Shown: positions 11,804 to 23,176 of the stretch, piece after piece
How the letters are laid out: each line of letters starts with the position of its first letter
Position numbering within the stretch: the stretch's first letter is position 1
Made by a program: the position numbers and the translations under genes
Origin: Cladorhizidae sp. MBARI D1340-BT2
Lineage: Eukaryota > Porifera > Demospongiae > Poecilosclerida > Cladorhizidae
Reading direction: 5' to 3'
Assembly: GCA_028752905.1 (NCBI GenBank)
Contig: JAQNBH010000014.1
Location: 18,769,250 to 18,833,249, forward strand
Length of the DNA stretch: 64,000 nt
Notes under the pieces: generated by a model
What the model was told of the DNA's origin: nothing
Database searches by the model: none
The model's input: only the letters and a program-made list of their open reading frames with translations

Positions 11804-12455
11804 GATGGATTTCAAGGTGTGTGCCAGTTTATTTCCTAAGTATTCAAGGCATGTTGAAAGTCTTTTGGAGGCAAAACCACATTTGGGAAGCTAAGCAGCT
11901 TATGAATGACCTTATTGTGGGTCAAACCACCTACTTCCTGATGCCTACTGCCCTCTGTTGCCTCTCCATACTCCTGAACAGGATTTGTGGTAATCTCCCC
12001 ACTTAGTGGGTACCTTAATAATTATAATGACCTTCACTATGCTAGAAAAGGTTTTATAATGGTGGCTAGGTCCAGGTTTTTAGTGTGGGATCTTCTCCCT
12101 TTAAAACAGTTTTGCTGAGAAGTTGGGGAACGGAAGGGATTATGGAGTAAGATGGCCAAACTGGAGAAAGAAAGTTGAGTTTACATCAAGATCACATCGA
12201 GTTTTGAGTCAGGCCTTACTTCTGCTTCTGCCATGCTGGTATAGGGGAATATTTTTTATATATGTGTGTGTGTGTGTGGTGTGACCTATACGCCGACTAT
12301 AGCATACATCAAATATGGTTGTCAATACCGGAATGGGGGGGGGGGGGGGGGGGGGGAATTTCATGTGTATTTTTTCTTGGAAACCCACCTTTTATAAGCC
12401 ACTAAAATTGTAAAAGTGCAAAGCTAAATTCTTTTGTGTTCTATTGCAATTGCAG
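11804..12455. other. No gene recognised; simple-sequence tracts
   Basis: Includes a (TG)n tract near 12262-12280 and a run of 22 G residues at 12335-12356. A 61-codon plus-strand frame at 11821-12006 has no recognisable features. Confidence 0.45.
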
Positions 12456-12611
12456 GCTTCTGATCACAACAGGAACGGGCAATACACATCTGCCAGGATG
12501 GAACATGGCGCTTTGCTGTAGCATCTTTCGGCCATCTACTTTGTTTTGCTGGTCATCGTAGGGGTCACCATGCTCATTCTGGCCCTGTTGGCGTATGGAG
12601 TGAGCATGAAA
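12456..12611 (+). pseudogene. Decayed exon of a single-pass membrane protein (paralogue of 15349-15089)
   Basis: It follows an acceptor (TTGCAG) and ends at a donor-like GTAAAC. One frame encodes a strongly hydrophobic stretch (FVLLVIVGVTMLILALLAYG) that would span a membrane. Compared with the minus-strand exon at 15349-15089 it shares the exon start (GCxxxTGATCACAA), the TGCTGxAGCATCT segment and the TCTACTT before the hydrophobic part. Here these parts lie in different frames, with an in-frame TAG, which suggests at least two frame-changing indels and a pseudogene. The family is not recognised. Confidence 0.4.
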
Positions 12612-13185
12612 GTAAACATCGTTTTGAAGAAAACTCTTATTTGTTGTTGTTGTTTTCTCTTAGCGATATATATATGTATATATATATATAATGTTATGCA
12701 TTAAGGGGGAGGGGTTTACTGGATGGTATTATTACTTCTTCACTTAAAAAAAAAATTAAATCACATCTAGCTCATATTTAGGTATTTTTTCCAAATGTCA
12801 TGGGGTTGTAGAGAGATGGTTTGGAGAACATGTCTACTAAAAAGTTAATTGCCATAAACCCCCCCCCCCCCCCCCAAAATGGTGGATAATGTGCCATAAC
12901 CTGTAAAAATTGGAGCACTTTTATATATATCTCTTAAGATTGTATGACGATTATATAAACATCAAAATACATGGAGTGCAACCCATGTATTAAGCGTTGT
13001 AGAGCTTAATTTGTTTAAGGTGATCCTAAACATAACCACTTTCCAATTAACTGCAGTATAATTATAGCAATTATAGAGGTTGCGTAAAGTTCATTTCGGG
13101 AATAGTTTCGTTATCATTAACATTATAGGTGATATAAAAGCAAACCCCCTTCATGCACGGGTTAGGAAAATTGTACTATGTATAG
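12612..13185. other. No gene; simple-sequence tracts
   Basis: Contains a TA-rich tract near 12665-12692 and a poly-C run near 12860-12876. Nothing coding was recognised. Confidence 0.5.
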
Positions 13186-13321
13186 GATAGCCTATACAAA
13201 AGAGTCGGTTATGCGCCTATGTAACCTCCGAGTTTGCGGTTACCCCGAGTCGAAGCCGAGGAATGTAACAGCAAACGAGTAGGTTACACGACGCATAACT
13301 GACTCTTTTGTATAGGCTATC
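13186..13321. mobile_element. Palindromic MITE, copy 2
   Basis: About 136 bp. It begins GATAGCCTATACAAAAGAGT and ends with its inverted copy; the interior (TACCCCGAGTCGAAGCCGAG) is the reverse complement of the interior of the copy at 11440-11578. No clear target duplication could be assigned. Confidence 0.85.
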
Positions 13322-13344
13322 TTCCTTATACGTACTGCATTGCG

Positions 13345-13446
13345 CACGCGCTAAACTACAAGCGGTTAAAAGTGTAGGTTACGCGCATATGTAACCTACA
13401 GTTATTAATCAATCAGATTAGCCACAGATGACGTGATGTAGTATAA
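13345..13446 (-). repeat. Inverted repeat flanking a 2.5-kb unit, right copy
   Basis: Reverse complement of 10976-11080, ending at CCACAGATGACGTGATGTAG. Together the two arms enclose the MITEs, the GATA microsatellite and the decayed membrane-protein exon. Confidence 0.75.
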
Positions 13447-14111
13447 ATATATATATATGCTTAGGAGAATGTTAGTTTAGCCTGTTTGGGATGGGATGTA
13501 ATCTGTTCTTCACTGGTGATATTGGCAGGTAGATTGAATACACTCCACCTTTCTCCTAATCACTATCCTCAAACTGCTTCCTCTTCCTCTGAGATCTATA
13601 TATGTAGTTATCCCCCATCTTTATTTGTCTTGTATAATTATATATATATATATACACACTCTTAGGTAGCTATCTGCTTTGGTCCTTACGACTAGAATAT
13701 TGGGTGGCAAAAGCATGTTCATGTAAAGCTACACACTCGCGCTGCTGTTAGTCCCACAACAACTAACACTAATATCCACATCATCACCACACAGTTCCAA
13801 TAACTTTTCAAACATACTTCCATGTGTACTTCAATGTGTACTTCAAGCACGAAGGCTTCTTTGCATGGTCGCCAAGACAGTTTACCGAAATCAGGAGGCA
13901 AATTTATTAGTGGACAAAAAGCTCTCGAGCTATAGTGTGTTACACCAACGCTGAAGCCGAGTTGAGCCTAAGGGACCTTGGCTCAGGCATGTAAAAACAA
14001 CAACATATTTTAGAAATAAAGCCACACCCTACATTCATCATTATGGGGTTGTATACAAACCCTGACAAGTGTACTGAATTTCCTTTCCTTTGACTTGTAC
14101 TTGGAGCAACA
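13447..14111. other. No gene recognised
   Basis: TA-repeat tracts near 13445-13460 and 13636-13655, then unique sequence. Minus-strand open frames at 13901-13719 and 14146-13940 have no recognised domain; the latter could be an extension of the neighbouring minus-strand gene. Confidence 0.35.
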
Positions 14112-16030
14112 TTAAAAAAATCCGTAACAAACTGGTTGCTGATCATCTTCCACAGTCATCCTTATTATATCCTCATGTAACACTGATGGGGATATAACAC
14201 TAATCTTGCCCCTGGAGGCAGTAGGTTGCTGAGGGCTGTTTGGAGTAGAGGGTATTGCATTGGCCTCTAATGCATCTGGAGAACCAGGGCCTTGAAGGTC
14301 CAAGTTTGCAGAAAACTATCTCAGAAACAAAGCTGATTCAATCTAGCATCACGAGCTTACTGATAATGATAAGTTTTTCAATTTCCCCACTCGTTTAGTT
14401 ATATACAGGCTAATGTTAAATCTGTAACCATGGCTACCAAGGACCAATGAATGATTTATTATAGCTAAATTCATTTTTTATAGTTTCTTGAGATTTTTGG
14501 GTGGGGGTGGTATCTTTAAGAACGTGGTCAAGAAATTCCACATCTAGAAAAAAATCCTGGTTGTAAAATTCACTGTACAGTGATCTCCGATAATTGTAGA
14601 TTCATCAACAGTCAAGTAAAAAAATGTAAGGAGCCAGCGGACCATGCATAAATATCAAGTGGATTTGAGCTCTTGAATTTGGATGATTGGTTGCGATTGA
14701 TATTAAAATTGTCTTTGAAATCAGTAATTATCCACTTAGAAGGCTCGACCACCCTAGAAGTGAAGGGCAGGAGCGGCTCAACAGCTACCATCCTTATGGA
14801 ACTGCTGACACTTTCCAAGTTGTTTACAAGTCTCTGGGCATTTTTTAAATTTATTATTTCCTGTCTAGTAGTTCTGTCTCTCCTAGGTCTTGAAATATTC
14901 TCCAAGGCCTATATATGGTGTGTACAATACTATCTGATGCACTTTGGTACCAAAAAATACAGCAACAACTATTATCTAGAAATACACATGACAATTCTCA
15001 AGTATAATAGGGAACTAAATACTTAATGTACAGAACGTTACACAAATGTGTATCAGTTAACACCATGGAAGGTTCTGGATCTGTAACCTCAGCAGCAATT
15101 TTGTCCACTAACTTCATCAATAACCTTGTTGACGTAAGTATTGTCAGTAAAGGAGCAGTGGCAGAGGCCCAAACTGATTTTAATGTTGTCAAAGATTACC
15201 AGGTCTGTAGCGAAGATTAAAACCAGGAAAATAATACCAGTTACCAGCGCCAGGAAAAAGTAGACCATGGAACAGATGCTGCAGCATAGTGAGTAACTTC
15301 CACAAGACTTGACTTGGTTATAATCTCCTGCAGACTTGTGATCATTGGCCTGCCAGGAAATAAAGGAGGGGAGGGAAGGGAGAGGAAAAGCAAGTGAATC
15401 ATTTACCTAAAAGTATTTTCTCTCGAAAGTAATGATTTGTAATTTGTTAAACTTGGTAACTTTCCTGCCTTTTATAATGGTGCCCATAATTTAGGATAAC
15501 CCTTGACATCTATAATCATACCAATATTGTACACGTTAAAATCTGTATATGATGGCTTATCTAATTTATCTACACAGATATATAAACACTCATTCTTCCT
15601 TCCTTTTTTGACCAGGCAATTCAGTATGTTCTATCTTCTCCTCCTCTCCACCTCTCAACCCCCCTATTTTTTTAAAAAATCTTGCAACATTATTTAACTA
15701 TCAACATTATTTAACTATAAATAAACAAACAACTGATTTCGTCATTCTACGTAGGGACAGCTGGATCTGCCCAAGCTTCTAGTTCACTAACTGCACAGCT
15801 AATTATAGCATATTTCACTATCAATGCCTTCATCATCACTGGTAATCTCATCTCCATCAAAACCGTCAGCTTGAGTGAGTGCTTAGGAGGCAGGTCAGCC
15901 ACGCTACTCCAACCAGTGATAGCAGAGCTTCAGGGTCAACACTATCCTGGCCAAGGTGAGAGATGACATCAGCTTCTTCATCAGCTGCTTTCCTCCTCAG
16001 AGAGTCCAAATTCACCGTCCAGAACCCGAA
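14112..16030 (-). CDS. Putative multi-exon gene for a single-pass membrane protein (partial model)
   Basis: Several minus-strand segments look coding. The best is 15349-15089: it follows an acceptor (TTCCTGGCAG) and encodes a cysteine-containing stretch, then a hydrophobic segment (MVYFFLALVTGIIFLVLIFA), then a further 40 residues to a stop. Upstream, near 16000-15880, a charged stretch (LRRKAADEEADVISHLG) suggests a cytoplasmic N-terminal part. Downstream, 14905-14612 encodes a basic to mixed segment (SRPRRDRTTRQEI) and 14310-14112 a Pro/Ser-rich tail (IPSTPNSPQQPTA). Exon joining could not be settled because the frames do not all connect cleanly. The exon at 12456 is a paralogue on the other strand. 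No named family is recognised; it may be a decaying gene. Confidence 0.4.
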
Positions 16031-16574
16031 ATAAAAAGTACATCTTGAAACCGGATAGCTTGACTGCTTTGAAATGCCTTCTTTAATTCTGACTGGTCAG
16101 TATTTTTCAATGTTTCCCTTCTAGCTACCGAACATCTATGGCCCCCATATTTGGTAGGCATGCAATGGAAGAATTTAGCTTAAAAATGAGGTATTTTAAA
16201 TGTTATCTATAAACGCTCCATAGGGTATCTTAGAAACATACGATTGGGATAGCTTTTGGTACATATTTACCGGGAAGTGGGTGCAGAACTAGTTTCCATG
16301 CAGATCCAGCACCAAGCAAGTGCGACAAACAAACTCATGGTGGGCTCATGAGAGCTTCCAAGATTATTGGCAGTCTTCACAATTATGGAAGCATTATTCA
16401 GGTTTAGTCGAAAGGAATGTATTTGTTCACACAACAGAACACATGTTTCCGGCTAGTATCTTCGGCAACCACATAAGTTTACTACATAGGTGTGCAATAA
16501 TTCTGTGGCTTGTCATGGATTGTGTATGTCACTAGCTAGCATGTAAATAACACAACAAGATACAGAGTTATGTC

Positions 16575-17359
16575 GTAGCAAGATATGGTGCCCTGTAGCA
16601 GCAAGATATGGTGCCATGTAGCAGCAAGATATGGTGCATGTGGCAGCAAGATATGGTGCCATGTGGCAGCAAGATATGGTGCCATGTAGCAGCAAGATAT
16701 GGTGCATGTGGCAGCAAGATATGGTACCATGTCGCAGCAAGATATGGTGCCATGTCACAGCAAGATATGGTGCCATGTCACAGCAAGATATGGTGCCATG
16801 TCACAGCAAGATATGGTGCCATGTAGCAGCAAGATATGGTGCCATGTAGCAGCAAGATATGGTGCATGTGGCAGCAAGATATGGTGCATGTGGCAGCAAG
16901 ATATGGTGCATGTGGCAGCAAGATATGGTGCCATGTAGCAGCAAGATATGGTGCATGTGGCAGCAAGATATGGTGCCATGTCGCAGCAAGATATTGTGCC
17001 ATGTCACAGCAAGATATGGTGCCCTGTAGCAGCAAGATATGGTGCCATGTAGCAGCAAGATATGGTGCATGTGGCAGCAAGATATGGTGCCATGTCGCAG
17101 CAAGATATTGTGCCATGTCACAGCAAGATATGGTGCCATGTCACAGCAAGATATGGTGCCACGTCACAGCAAGATATGGTGCCATGTAGCAGCAAGATAT
17201 GGTGCCATGTAGCAGCAAGATATGGTGCATGTGGCAGCAAGATATGGTGCATGTGGCAGCAAGATATGGTGCCATGTAGCAGCAAGATATGGTGCCATGT
17301 CACAGCAAGATATGGTGCCATGTAGCAGCAAGATATAGTGCCATGTCACAGCAAGATAT
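16575..17359. repeat. 23-bp satellite array
   Basis: About 34 units of AGCAAGATATGGTGCCATGT plus AGC/CAC/CGC/GGC; a 22-bp variant lacks one base (GGTGCATGTGGC). Because 22- and 23-bp units are mixed, all frames on both strands stay open over long stretches. The resulting frames (repeating QQDMVPC-type on plus, APYLAAT-type on minus) carry no independent sign of selection. Confidence 0.97.
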
Positions 17360-17664
17360 GCATACTGGAACACATGGACAGTGAATTGATACAGGGAGAA
17401 TTGCTGTGTTATGACTTACCACACAGGAGCATATAATGGCAGGGATGAGGCACACGAGTGCTAAAAAATTTAACCTTCAGCATTATTTCTTGCACTTATT
17501 TTCAAGACAATATTTTTGAAATGGAATCTGGAAACAGAATTAGGTAAAGCCTGAAATGGAAAATGGGATTATTTAAACAAGAAATGACCACTTCCACTAT
17601 ACACTATACTAGTGTTTACATGTACACACCATTGTCTATGTACAGAGAATTTGTTTGTGCCTCT

Positions 17665-17965
17665 ACTCTGCCTACACACACACACATGTACATGCATACA
17701 TCCACACATATGCATACATACACACACACATGTACATGCACACATCCACACACATGCATACACACACACACATATATGCATGCACACATCCACACACACA
17801 TATGCATGCACGCAAACACACACATGCATACATTCACACATTCACACACACATACATATATACATGCACACATCCACACACATGCATACATACACACACT
17901 CACACATATATGCATGCACACATCCACTCACATGCATGCATACATACATACACGCACACACTGCA
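17665..17965. repeat. CA-rich compound microsatellite
   Basis: Runs of ACACAC, CATACATA and CACACATCCACACA with interspersed ATGCATG. Open frames on both strands (Thr/His on plus, Cys/Val on minus) are artefacts. Confidence 0.95.
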
Positions 17966-19359
17966 GCACGCACACACAGTAGCTAGCTATGCTATTGGGG
18001 TGCAGGGGTGTTGACTGTCAGGATGTGACTCAACATGAAAGGACAGTGGGAATCCAAGGAAAGGAAGTGGAGCAATATCCGCATTCCCAGAAAAACACTG
18101 GAATCCCCACTAATTGTCTACATGCATACCACAACAATCATGATTCCTGATGAAGGCTGGAACATCTCTTCAAAATGTGATTTCAAGTTATGTAAACTGA
18201 GAGTGCATAGAGAATTTTTTTTTTGCAAGAGATAGTACTTACAGTGTCTGGTAATTTGTTGCCTAAAGCCACCTTTTTAAAACTGTCGCCCCTTAAAGCA
18301 AGAAACTGGTTAGAGAAACAAAGCCAATAATAGGTGTGGTAGCACTAGTAACGGAGAAGCTAACTGTGCATGCAAAAAATACTTTCCAACGACGAGACAG
18401 CCACTTCACAGTGAGATACCATGCATGCCCGGAAAAGACGACTTGTAACGGTAACTAGAGGAGGGCTTCACATTGGTGGTGCCCTAAGCACCAAGATTGG
18501 AAAAAGTGTTAAAGAACAGGAGATTATGGCAATGCACATAGCCGTGCACAAGGTCACAGAGCTAAGTTAGGAGTATCCTCAGTTATGATAGCTATGTACT
18601 CAACTGAGTATAATCTGTTCTGGTTCACTGAGAGGAATCTCCCATATCATCACCACAACTGGGTACTCTTCTCTCTATGGGCATGGGAAACTTCCAAGAA
18701 AATTAATAATGGCTTATTAGATTTGCAAGCCTACACCAGCCTGGTAACAACAAAAGTATGGCTACAATAGTTCTAAGGTTGAGCAGGATATCAGAGCTAT
18801 TAAAATTTAATCACAGCTATTAATGATGTCCCCCAAAGGTGCCCTATACCGGAAGAAAAATACTGAATATCATGAAACAACCTCCTGCCACATCCTTTCA
18901 CCACTTCTATTATTCTGGTGAATGTGTCATTATTGATATGCATTCAGGAGCTTCCCTACCAGTCACCTTTCTGGACAAAATTCACAAAGAATATGCACAT
19001 GGAACCCCTCAGACCAACATGGCTCCAATGGCAGCCCACAATGAAGAAGCTACCCTTCCCGCCGTAGGTCAGGCACAACCCAGTATAGGGTAGCCAATGC
19101 ATGGGCTTAGCAGAAGCAGAGAAGGAAAGTGTCCATAACACCCATACCATTCACCATGTAGCCTCTTTCCCACTCACTAGATCACTTGTACTATTCTTTT
19201 GTAGCTAGCCTCATTTTAGGAGGGCATCCTTTTGGGGAGGATAACCTCGTTTTGCCTAGGCTCCTACCCAGCCATTCTGTAGAGAGGAGGGGGAATACAT
19301 TTAGCGCATGAGACTAGCAGTGTATCAATGAACAACTCTATTGGATTCACTCTATGAAC
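17966..19359. other. No gene recognised
   Basis: Unique sequence. The longest frames (18035-18235, 18839-19093) lack recognisable domains and splice context. A short direct repeat (ATGAACAACTCTATTGGATT and ATGAACAACTC) lies beside the hAT insertion point. Confidence 0.4.
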
Positions 19360-19364
19360 AACTC

Positions 19365-22253
19365 CAGTGGCGTAGGAAGGGGGGGGGGGCTCCAGCCCCT
19401 GGAGCCCCCCCATAATTTCAGGTAATCTAAATTGGTTCTCATTAATGCAAAATGTGGTTAGCTATCTGGTCAATTCAAGACACTTTGTCATTGTAGCTAT
19501 AATTCTAGTTAGTCATTCAATCATAAAATATCAATAAAATCTTAATAGCTAGTGTGATAGCTATAATTATACTCAGTCTCACTCTCATTAGAACTATTCT
19601 AGCAATCAACGAGTGCATGAGGTGAGTTCATATGAACCACAATCATTATTGAGATCAACCACTCTCACAACCCATCTAGTGTGATAATTAGCTATGTACT
19701 ACTTTACCCTATCAGGCATGCCATGTGCTCAATTTGGAACCCATCTTGAAAGCAAGCTAAGATTTCAACTTTCTTTGCTTCAAAAAGCAAGCTGGCTCTA
19801 CTGGTGGCAAGTAGTCTACCTAGTAGTTAACTAGCTAACCACAGAATACTCTTGAATATAGATCCTTCTGATCCTCACCAATCTCCGTCATCAAGCACAA
19901 GAAGTTCCCAGAATGACAGTGATCAAGAATGTGCTCACTCATCTGTGTTAGATACATGCTCTCAGTGTGAGTGTCCTTGCTGTACAGGGAAAGGCCCACC
20001 CAGTCAACCAGTTGATGCTGAGGAATCCTCTAGGCATGTTTATTCGCACCACAGCCCGCAGTTGAACAAGAAGAAAACCTATAGTTGATCTCTACAAACA
20101 AGTTGGTATAAAAGGTACCCGTGGATTACCACAAGTTACAAAATATTTTGTCACACGTGTCGATTAGCAAAGTGTAATGGTCTCATTATTTTTTCAAAAC
20201 GCCAACTGAGTTGCTTTATTGAAGAGGGATTTTGTAATTGGAAGAAGACAATAGCAAAGATGGATGAGCCTGAAATAAGTGGAATGCACCGAGAAGCTGT
20301 AATGAAGTTAGCTGCACAGTCATGTTGTACTTATGTACGTGCACAGCTTAGTGCTCAGATTTCATCTGATCAAAAGCAGCATCAATTGATGTTATTGAAA
20401 CTACTTTCAAGTATTTGTTTTTTGGCTCGTCAAGGTTTGCCGCTACGTGGGCATCATGAAGATGTTCAGTCAATGGAGGGTAACTTATATAAACTCCTTT
20501 TGCTGAGAGCAGAGGACTGTCCGGAATTAAAGGCCTGGGTGTACCAGAAGGAATATATATATATCTCCTGAAATAGTCAATGAAATAATTGCTATTATGG
20601 GAAACACAGTACTTCGTAAGATTTTAACACTTATTAGAACCAGCAAAATCTTCTCCATTATTTCAGATGAAGGAACTGATGTTTCTCGAAATGAACAGAT
20701 GTTCGATGGACAGATGATGACTATCAGATCTATGAAGAACCCCTTGGTTTGGTTCAATTGCCAGACACCAAGGCCTGCACAATATTTAGTGTTATTAAAG
20801 ATCTTTTAATTAGGTGCTCTCTTCCTCTGTCACAATGTAGAGGTCAAGCTTTTGACGGTGCAGCAAATATGAGTGGTGTGGTGTGAGGAATGGAGTGCAA
20901 GCTTTGATAAAAAAGGAAGAGAATCGTGCATTGTATATACATTGTTTAGCACATAGCCTGAATTTATGTGTACAGTGTGTTGTAATACGATGCGAGCTAA
21001 TTCGAGATGTCATGGATTTCACCTATGCATTACTGCAACTCATTAAGTTTTCACCCAAGCGACTCACTCTTTTTGACAGCATCAGAAAGCAAGTAGCCCT
21101 AGGGAGTGAAGTATCTCCTTCATTGAGAGATCAGTCTGTGTCCAACCAGATGGACTCTCAGAAACCGTTCAATTGATAGCATTCTACAGAATTATAGCAA
21201 CCTCACTGCCACACTGGAAAAAGTTGCAAAGGGAAGTGATGAATATGCTGCAAAGGGCAATGGATTGCTTCATCATATGGAAACGTTTCATATCTTCTTC
21301 GGATTAAAGTTGGCACATTTGATATTCAGTGCATCTGAACAATTCAGTACCAATCTCCAAGCAACTCTACAAGAAGCCACACAAGGAGCAGATCTTCTTG
21401 TTGCTCATTATCGGTCACTGCGTACTGAGTCCAGATTTAAGTCCAGATTTAACCTATTTTATGATGATGTTCTTGAGAAATCTTCTGGACTCACAGATGA
21501 GCCCTCTCTGCCAAGGTATCGAAAAAGGCCAAAACGGCTGGATGATGGTGAAGAGTCATATCGCTATATATCATGAACCCAAGGAGAAGTACAGACATAT
21601 ATATTTTTTATGCATTAGAGCTTGTAAAAGAGGAAGTGGAGAGAAGATTTGATCAAGCTGATTTTCAAATGATTCAGAAGCTAGAGTCTCTATTGCTTGA
21701 TGTAGCTAATGGAAAGACTTTACAGGCAGACGAGTCTCTATTGCAGTATCTCGAAAAAGACATTTGCAGAGATCGATTCATTTCCCAGTTGCCAATGATA
21801 GCTGACATGGTAAAGAATGCATTTCTACATGCTCCAATGTTGTCGGTAAAAAGTGTAAGGTCTATTAAGGTCTATTGCTGCAGGCATGAATCAGAGTAAC
21901 ATATATAAGATAATGCTTAGCGAAGTTGACATTGTTCTGAAAATATACTTCACGTTTCCAGTAACAACTGCAACGGCTGAGTGATCCTTTTCCTCATTAC
22001 GTAGGCTCAAAAGTTATCTACAAAGCACCATGAGATCTAGGTTGAACAATCTATTCATGTTCTATGTTCACCAGGACAAAACTGATGAATTGGACCTATC
22101 CTTTATAGCTAAAGAATTTGTATGCATTAACCAACGTAGATGTAACTATTTTGGAAAACATTAATAAGATTTTTGGTGTGTATTCATAGAGTAATATATA
22201 CAGGAAAATTTGGTGCCCCCCCCCCCAATGTAAAACATCTTCCTACGCCCCTG
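19365..22253 (+). mobile_element. hAT transposon with 5-bp target duplication (hAT-1), complete but decayed
   Basis: It starts CAGTGGCGTAGGAAG and ends CTTCCTACGCCCCTG, inverted copies differing at one base, and is flanked on both sides by AACTC (19360-19364 and 22254-22258). Poly-G and poly-C tracts lie just inside the two ends. The interior holds a multiply frameshifted transposase of the TTF-zinc-finger/DUF4371/hAT-dimerisation type. The length of 2889 bp fits an autonomous element. A 5-bp rather than 8-bp duplication matches the subset of hAT elements known to duplicate 5 bp. Confidence 0.93.
19852..22140 (+). pseudogene. hAT-1 transposase pseudogene (TTF zinc finger, DUF4371, hAT dimerisation)
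   Basis: In order: a Ser-rich acidic N-terminus (19852-20088); a TTF-type zinc finger near 20135-20300 (CHTCRLAKC, then FCNWKKT and MHREA); the DUF4371 helical and RNase-H-like core (RQGLPLRGH at about 20430, ISDEGTDVSRNEQ at about 20665, GQAFDGAANMSG at about 20840, HCLAHSLNLC at about 20945); and a C-terminal dimerisation segment near 21960-22140 (SFSSLRRLKSYLQST, then TDELDL). The pieces lie in different frames with several stops, so no functional protein can be made. The glycine after FDGAANM and the H-C-x-A-H motif are as in active relatives. Confidence 0.9.
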
Positions 22254-22258
22254 AACTC

Positions 22259-23176
22259 GCTTTGTCAAAAAAAGGGTTGGAAGAAGGAGCCAATGATGTA
22301 GACAACGAACATTCAGATTATTCCCCACGAGTATATATATTGTTTTATCATTTATTATACTTTCAAAATCCCTACAGGTAAGGGTCTGGCTAATGAGAAA
22401 TGCATGTAACAATACTCTAGCAACATAGTGATAACATGTCAGGGAAAACACCACCACTCCCTGACACATGCACAGTCAGCCAGCCATAACCGCAACCACA
22501 CACAGGAAGCCGCAAAACCACAGCCCTGAATTGGAGAAGACAATGACCACTATAATTATTGATTCAAAATGCAGGGGAGGAAGCTCGGCTGCATTTGATA
22601 AGGCAATTGAAGCCATGCCCACTGAAACCATGCCCACTAGACGGTGTACCAAGGAAACGTGTGTTACAGGAACAGGAAATGGAAATATGAAGTGCTATCA
22701 TATTCATTACATTGTTTTATTGTTTTGCAGTGTCAGGGATCTCTCTCCTAGTATAAGCCCCGACTAGACCCTGACCCCCAAGAGGACATATGAGATAGGG
22801 TGAACTATCTGAGAACCACAACTATATAGTCTAAACAAAGTCACCATGATCAAAATTTAATTAATGAACACAGTGATTCTTCATGTTGACTATATAGCCG
22901 ATTCTGATTGGCCAGGAAATAGTGTTTGATGCATTACTATTACCATTATATACTATTACCATTATATCATTATGGACTGACTAGCAAGCAGTAGCCTATT
23001 CAAAGGAGCTGGAATTACTTACAAGTGTCCGAATTATGTTATCCTATTTCTAAGAGATAGCAAGATTCTGAGGTAGCTTATAGCTTAGTAATCCACTACA
23101 TGCAGGTAATAAATAATGACATAATTGTTTTTGTTTGACTACATGTGATAATTATTTATGCTAATGTAAACAAAAA
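22259..23176. other. No gene recognised; short dispersed repeat
   Basis: A segment near 22330-22435 (containing CTACAGGTAAGGGTCT, then ATGAGAAATGCATGTAACAA) is repeated with changes at about 31745-31835. A 99-codon plus-strand frame (22468-22767) is Thr-rich and unrecognised. The remainder is AT-rich unique sequence. Confidence 0.45.

Noticed and set aside
11482..11815. Met/Tyr/Cys-rich minus-strand frames
   Set aside because: They arise from the GATA/CATA microsatellite.
16513..17373. Many overlapping 60-117-codon frames over the 23-bp satellite
   Set aside because: All frames on both strands are open because the unit lacks stops; there is no start context or domain.
17563..18014. Thr/His- and Cys/Val-rich frames of up to 139 codons
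   Set aside because: They translate the CA-rich microsatellite.
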